Assembly: GCA_002455335.1 (NCBI GenBank)
Contig: DKKP01000404.1
Location: 1 to 8,549, forward strand
From: Anaerolineales bacterium UBA6663
GTDB lineage: Bacteria > Chloroflexota > Anaerolineae > Anaerolineales > UBA6663
Reading direction: 5' to 3'
DNA: 8,549 bases
Shown one piece after another: positions 5,995 to 8,549 of this stretch (position 1 is its first letter; each line of letters starts with the position of its first letter). Under the pieces are notes generated by a model. The model was not told the DNA's origin and searched no databases. It was given only the letters and a program-made list of their open reading frames with translations. The position numbers and the translations under genes are program-made.

Positions 5995-8001
5995 TTAGCC
6001 GCGGGCGCGCCGACGGGCGCTGCGGCGCTCGGTCGGAACCGGCGTGGGCACAGGCAGAATCCCGGTGAGATGCGGAAATGCGTCAGTGGCGTGCGGGATA
6101 GCGATCGCGCCCACGAACTCAGCCTGGAAACTCGGGTTGACTGCGGTCTGGACATGCCGATTCTCACGCGCGAGCCGGGCCGCTTCACGGCGCGCCTCGC
6201 GGTTGAGCAGTGCGATTCGCGCGCCGTCGCCTGCGGCGTTGCCGACCGCGACCACGCGCTCAAGCGCACAATCCGGGATCAGCCCAAGCACCATCGCATG
6301 CCGTGGATCGATATAGCTGCCGAAAGCGCCGGCCAGCACGATCCGGTCGACGGCAGTGACCCCGCGCTCCTGCATCAGCAGCTTGACGCCGGCGTACAGC
6401 GCGGCCTTTCCAAGTTGGATCGCGCGGATGTCGGACTGTGTCACAGTGATGGGCTGCCCCGTGGCTGAGTCCTCGGCCTCCGTGAGCACATAGGCGCCAG
6501 TGCGACCGGTGTAGCGGATCCGAGGCGATCGCGCCGCTGCGGCTTCACTGAAGAGCCCGTCCGCTGTGATGGCGCCGGCGAGAAAGAGTTCGGCGACGGC
6601 CTCGATGATCCCACTGCCGCAAATCCCGGTGGCTTGTTCCGCGGCCCCGCCCGGGCCGATCCAATCGGGATGGCCGATGACCTTCCAGCGCGGCTCAAGC
6701 GTGTCGGGGTCGATCCGCACTCGCTCGATCGCGCCGGGCGCAGCACGCTGCCCGTGCGTGATCTGCGCGCCCTCGAAAGCCGGCCCGGTCGGGCTCGAGC
6801 AGCACAGCACGCCGCCACGATCGCCAAGCACGATCTCGGCGTTTGTGCCAACGTCGACGATCAGCATCAGTTCGTCGCTGGCGTGAGGCGCCTCGGCAAG
6901 CTGAACGGCGACGTTATCGGCGCCCACATGGCCTGCGATACAGGGCAACACATGCAGACGCGCCGCCGGGTTCAACTTCAGCCCGAGGTCGCGGGCCTTG
7001 AGGTCCAGCGGCTCGCTGACGGCCAGGGCAAAGGGAGCCCCGCCCAACTCGACCGGGCTCAGGCCGAGAAGCAGGTGGTGCATGACTGTGTTGCCGACGA
7101 GCACGACATCGGCGATGTCTTCGCGCGCGATCCCGGCCGAGGCCGCGGCCTGCTCGGCGAGGCTCTGCAGCGTTTCGATCACGGCACGATGCATCTTCTC
7201 GGTGCCATCCGGGTGCATCATCACATAGCTCACGCGGCTCATCAGATCTTCGCCGAAGCGCACCTGGGGGTTCATCGACGACGCAGTCGCGCGAACCGCT
7301 CCGGTGCGCAGATCGCACAGGTGCGCCACGATCGTGGTCGACCCGACGTCCACGGCCAGACCGAACGCGCCTTCAACGTATCCCGGCTGCACGCGCAATA
7401 CTTCACGATCCTGCCAGAGCGTAACGGTCAGCGCGTGACCGCCGGCTGCAAGGGCGGGCTGCAGGATGAGCAGGGCCTGCGGATCGAGGATGAGATCGTG
7501 CAAGCCCCATTGCTCCGCCAGAGCCGCCTGCAGGCGCTCCCAATCGCCACCGTGTGACTCAAGCGTCGCCGGGACGACCTCGACATAGACCTGGCGCACA
7601 GCCGGTGCGACGTCGATCGCCCGGTCCGTGGCCGCTTTGGCCACGATCTGTTTGCGCGCCTGGCTCTCCTCGGGGACGACGAGCAGTAGATCGCCCTGCA
7701 CCTCGCAGGCACAGGCTAAACGACGTCCAGGGGCGAGTGCGTGCTTCTCGAAGTACTTGGCTTCGCGGCCGTCTGGTGCGCTCAAGTGATCGGGCGACGA
7801 GGTGAGCGCATGCTTCGGGAAACTCCCGGATTCGACAGACACCTGGCATTTTCCACAGGTCTGACGTCCGGCGCAGATCGATTCCAGCTCGACACCCAGT
7901 TGCCGGGCGGCTTCGAGCAAGTTGGTGCCCCGCGCCACCTGGCCACGTCGGCCGGCGGGCATCAGGGCAATCGTGCACGAATCGTTGTCGGTTTCAGTCA
8001 T
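5995..8001 (-). CDS. RACo-type corrinoid activation protein (2Fe-2S plus ASKHA ATPase, DUF4445)
   Basis: Reductive activator that uses ATP and electrons to return Co(II) corrinoid to the active Co(I) state. The 668-residue protein starts with a plant-type 2Fe-2S ferredoxin domain, with cluster cysteines C43, C49, C52 and C97 (C99 adjacent). A linker domain follows (about 110-210), then the ASKHA ATPase: DVGSTT (218-223), LVGNTVMHHLLLG (301-313), DVGTNAEI (383-390), SSPTGPAFEGAQI (402-414), and further on GICGSGIIEAV and VLAGAFGSYIDP. The C-terminus runs past the normal end into a Pro-rich linker and a basic tail with RRSARR (659-664). The ATG at 8001 is required to keep the first ferredoxin strand; no Shine-Dalgarno precedes it. 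Electron donor unknown. It replaces the AdoMet/flavodoxin reactivation domain of standard MetH; its target is most likely the corrinoid protein of the next gene. Confidence 0.95.
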   Translation of the reverse strand: MTETDNDSCTIALMPAGRRGQVARGTNLLEAARQLGVELESICAGRQTCGKCQVSVESGSFPKHALTSSPDHLSAPDGREAKYFEKHALAPGRRLACACEVQGDLLLVVPEESQARKQIVAKAATDRAIDVAPAVRQVYVEVVPATLESHGGDWERLQAALAEQWGLHDLILDPQALLILQPALAAGGHALTVTLWQDREVLRVQPGYVEGAFGLAVDVGSTTIVAHLCDLRTGAVRATASSMNPQVRFGEDLMSRVSYVMMHPDGTEKMHRAVIETLQSLAEQAAASAGIAREDIADVVLVGNTVMHHLLLGLSPVELGGAPFALAVSEPLDLKARDLGLKLNPAARLHVLPCIAGHVGADNVAVQLAEAPHASDELMLIVDVGTNAEIVLGDRGGVLCCSSPTGPAFEGAQITHGQRAAPGAIERVRIDPDTLEPRWKVIGHPDWIGPGGAAEQATGICGSGIIEAVAELFLAGAITADGLFSEAAAARSPRIRYTGRTGAYVLTEAEDSATGQPITVTQSDIRAIQLGKAALYAGVKLLMQERGVTAVDRIVLAGAFGSYIDPRHAMVLGLIPDCALERVVAVGNAAGDGARIALLNREARREAARLARENRHVQTAVNPSFQAEFVGAIAIPHATDAFPHLTGILPVPTPVPTERRSARRRARG

Positions 8002-8007
8002 GCGAAG

Positions 8008-8037
8008 GATATATCGCTTCCCGATCGGATTTGACAG
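8008..8037 (-). promoter_or_regulatory. Weak predicted leaderless promoter for RACo
   Basis: Minus-strand CTGTCA (8037-8032, 4 of 6), an 18-base spacer and TATATC (8013-8008, 4 of 6), which ends 6 bases before the ATG at 8001. With no Shine-Dalgarno present, this resembles the arrangement at the folate methyltransferase. The hexamers are weak, so this is only a suggestion. Confidence 0.25.
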
Positions 8038-8058
8038 CCGGCGCTGGCCCCATCCAGG

Positions 8059-8549
8059 TCATGCGCCTCCCAAACGGCCGCGGTTCAGCCGGAACGCCTT
8101 GACGGCCACGTGCAGGTTGAGCCGGGTCGGTGCATCTTTGAGGTCGACGCCCAGGTTTTGTTCGATCTTGTCGATGCGGTAGAGCAACGTGTTTCGGTGC
8201 ACACCCAGGAGCTCCGAGGCTGCCCCAAGCGCCCCCCCATGATCGAGAAAGGCCTCGAGCGTGGCGACCAACTCACCATGGGTACGCTGATCCTGAAGAT
8301 CGAGCGCCACAACGCGGTCGAAGAAGGGATTGGCTAGCACGATCGGCTCGGGCAGACGCGCCAGCCAATGCAACACGCCAAGCTCCCAAAAGGCGACCAC
8401 ACGCGGCGTTGGCTCCAGCCTGAGCCCGATCTCGGCGGCCTCGCGCGCTTCGTCGTAGACGGCGCGGGCTCGCCGCACATCCAGCGTTCCCCGGCCGACG
8501 CCGATCACGAGCGGTCGACCCGGCCGACGGTAAGCCTCGAGGAGCTTGA
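8059..8549 (-). CDS. PucR/CdaR-type transcriptional regulator (C-terminal part, 5' end outside window)
   Basis: The last 162 residues of a regulator; the frame stays open to the window edge (reading KLLEAYRRPGRPLVIGVGRG from the edge), so the start is missing. The visible part begins in the GGDEF-like ligand/dimer domain typical of CdaR/PucR proteins (LVIGVGRG, then the helix RRARAVYDEAREAAEIGLRL). It ends in the PucR C-terminal helix-turn-helix: LVATLEAFLDHGGALGAASE, then LLGVHRNTLLYRIDKIEQNL and the closing LNLHVAVKAF helix. Such regulators usually respond to a small metabolite and activate adjacent catabolic or amino-acid genes. It ends 57 bases before RACo, in the same direction, and may control the cluster. 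The inducer cannot be inferred from this sequence. Confidence 0.92.
   Translation of the reverse strand, partial: KLLEAYRRPGRPLVIGVGRGTLDVRRARAVYDEAREAAEIGLRLEPTPRVVAFWELGVLHWLARLPEPIVLANPFFDRVVALDLQDQRTHGELVATLEAFLDHGGALGAASELLGVHRNTLLYRIDKIEQNLGVDLKDAPTRLNLHVAVKAFRLNRGRLGGA

Noticed and set aside
6634..7557. 307-residue open frame on the plus strand opposite RACo
   Set aside because: Lies wholly within the RACo coding region, whose conserved motifs are all on the other strand; no domain recognised.
8031..8036. Perfect TTGACA on the plus strand as a -35 for divergent transcription
   Set aside because: No -10-like hexamer at 16-18 bases downstream and no plus-strand gene to serve.
1..8549. 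Mobile elements, CRISPR arrays, tRNA or rRNA genes
   Set aside because: No transposase or integrase-like reading frame, no regularly spaced repeat array with spacers, and no tRNA or rRNA sequence recognised on either strand.

Overview
This is a GC-rich window (by eye about 60-65% G+C) in which every gene I can support lies on the minus strand, so transcription runs from high to low coordinates. In that order: the end of a PucR-type regulator (8549-8059, 5' end outside the window), a RACo-type corrinoid-activating Fe-S ATPase (8001-5995), a free-standing B12-binding corrinoid protein (5864-5187), a homocysteine S-methyltransferase-like protein (5182-4169), a DUF1638 protein (4160-3573), a 100-residue 'virulence factor' family protein (3478-3176), a methyltetrahydrofolate:corrinoid methyltransferase (3025-2066) and formate-tetrahydrofolate ligase (2008-20). 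No stretch longer than 150 bases lacks a gene.

Together the genes look like a one-carbon locus. Formate-THF ligase loads C1 units onto folate. The pterin-binding methyltransferase moves methyl groups between folate and the corrinoid protein. The homocysteine methyltransferase homologue exchanges methyl between the corrinoid and a thiol, most simply homocysteine. RACo reduces accidentally oxidised Co(II) corrinoid back to Co(I). The three catalytic modules of cobalamin-dependent methionine synthase (homocysteine, folate and B12 domains) are therefore present as three separate genes, and RACo stands in for the missing AdoMet-dependent reactivation domain. A catabolic demethylation role is an alternative, but no MttB, MtaB or MtmB type substrate methyltransferase is visible. 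Methylenetetrahydrofolate reductase is also absent from the window.

The most unusual observation is a shared short basic peptide, RR[AS]A[RK]R, at a terminus of four of these proteins: C-terminal in the two methyltransferases and RACo, N-terminal in formate-THF ligase. It is encoded by different codons each time. It could be a common docking or localisation tag, with the two small proteins of unknown function (DUF1638 and 'virulence factor') as candidate partners. This is inference.

Two genes without a Shine-Dalgarno sequence, the folate methyltransferase and RACo, have -10-like boxes 7 and 6 bases before their ATG, which suggests leaderless transcripts. The host cannot be named with certainty. 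The eukaryote-like formate-THF ligase and the tandem CTGACAC-type heptamers make me lean to Chloroflexota, with Alphaproteobacteria as the alternative.
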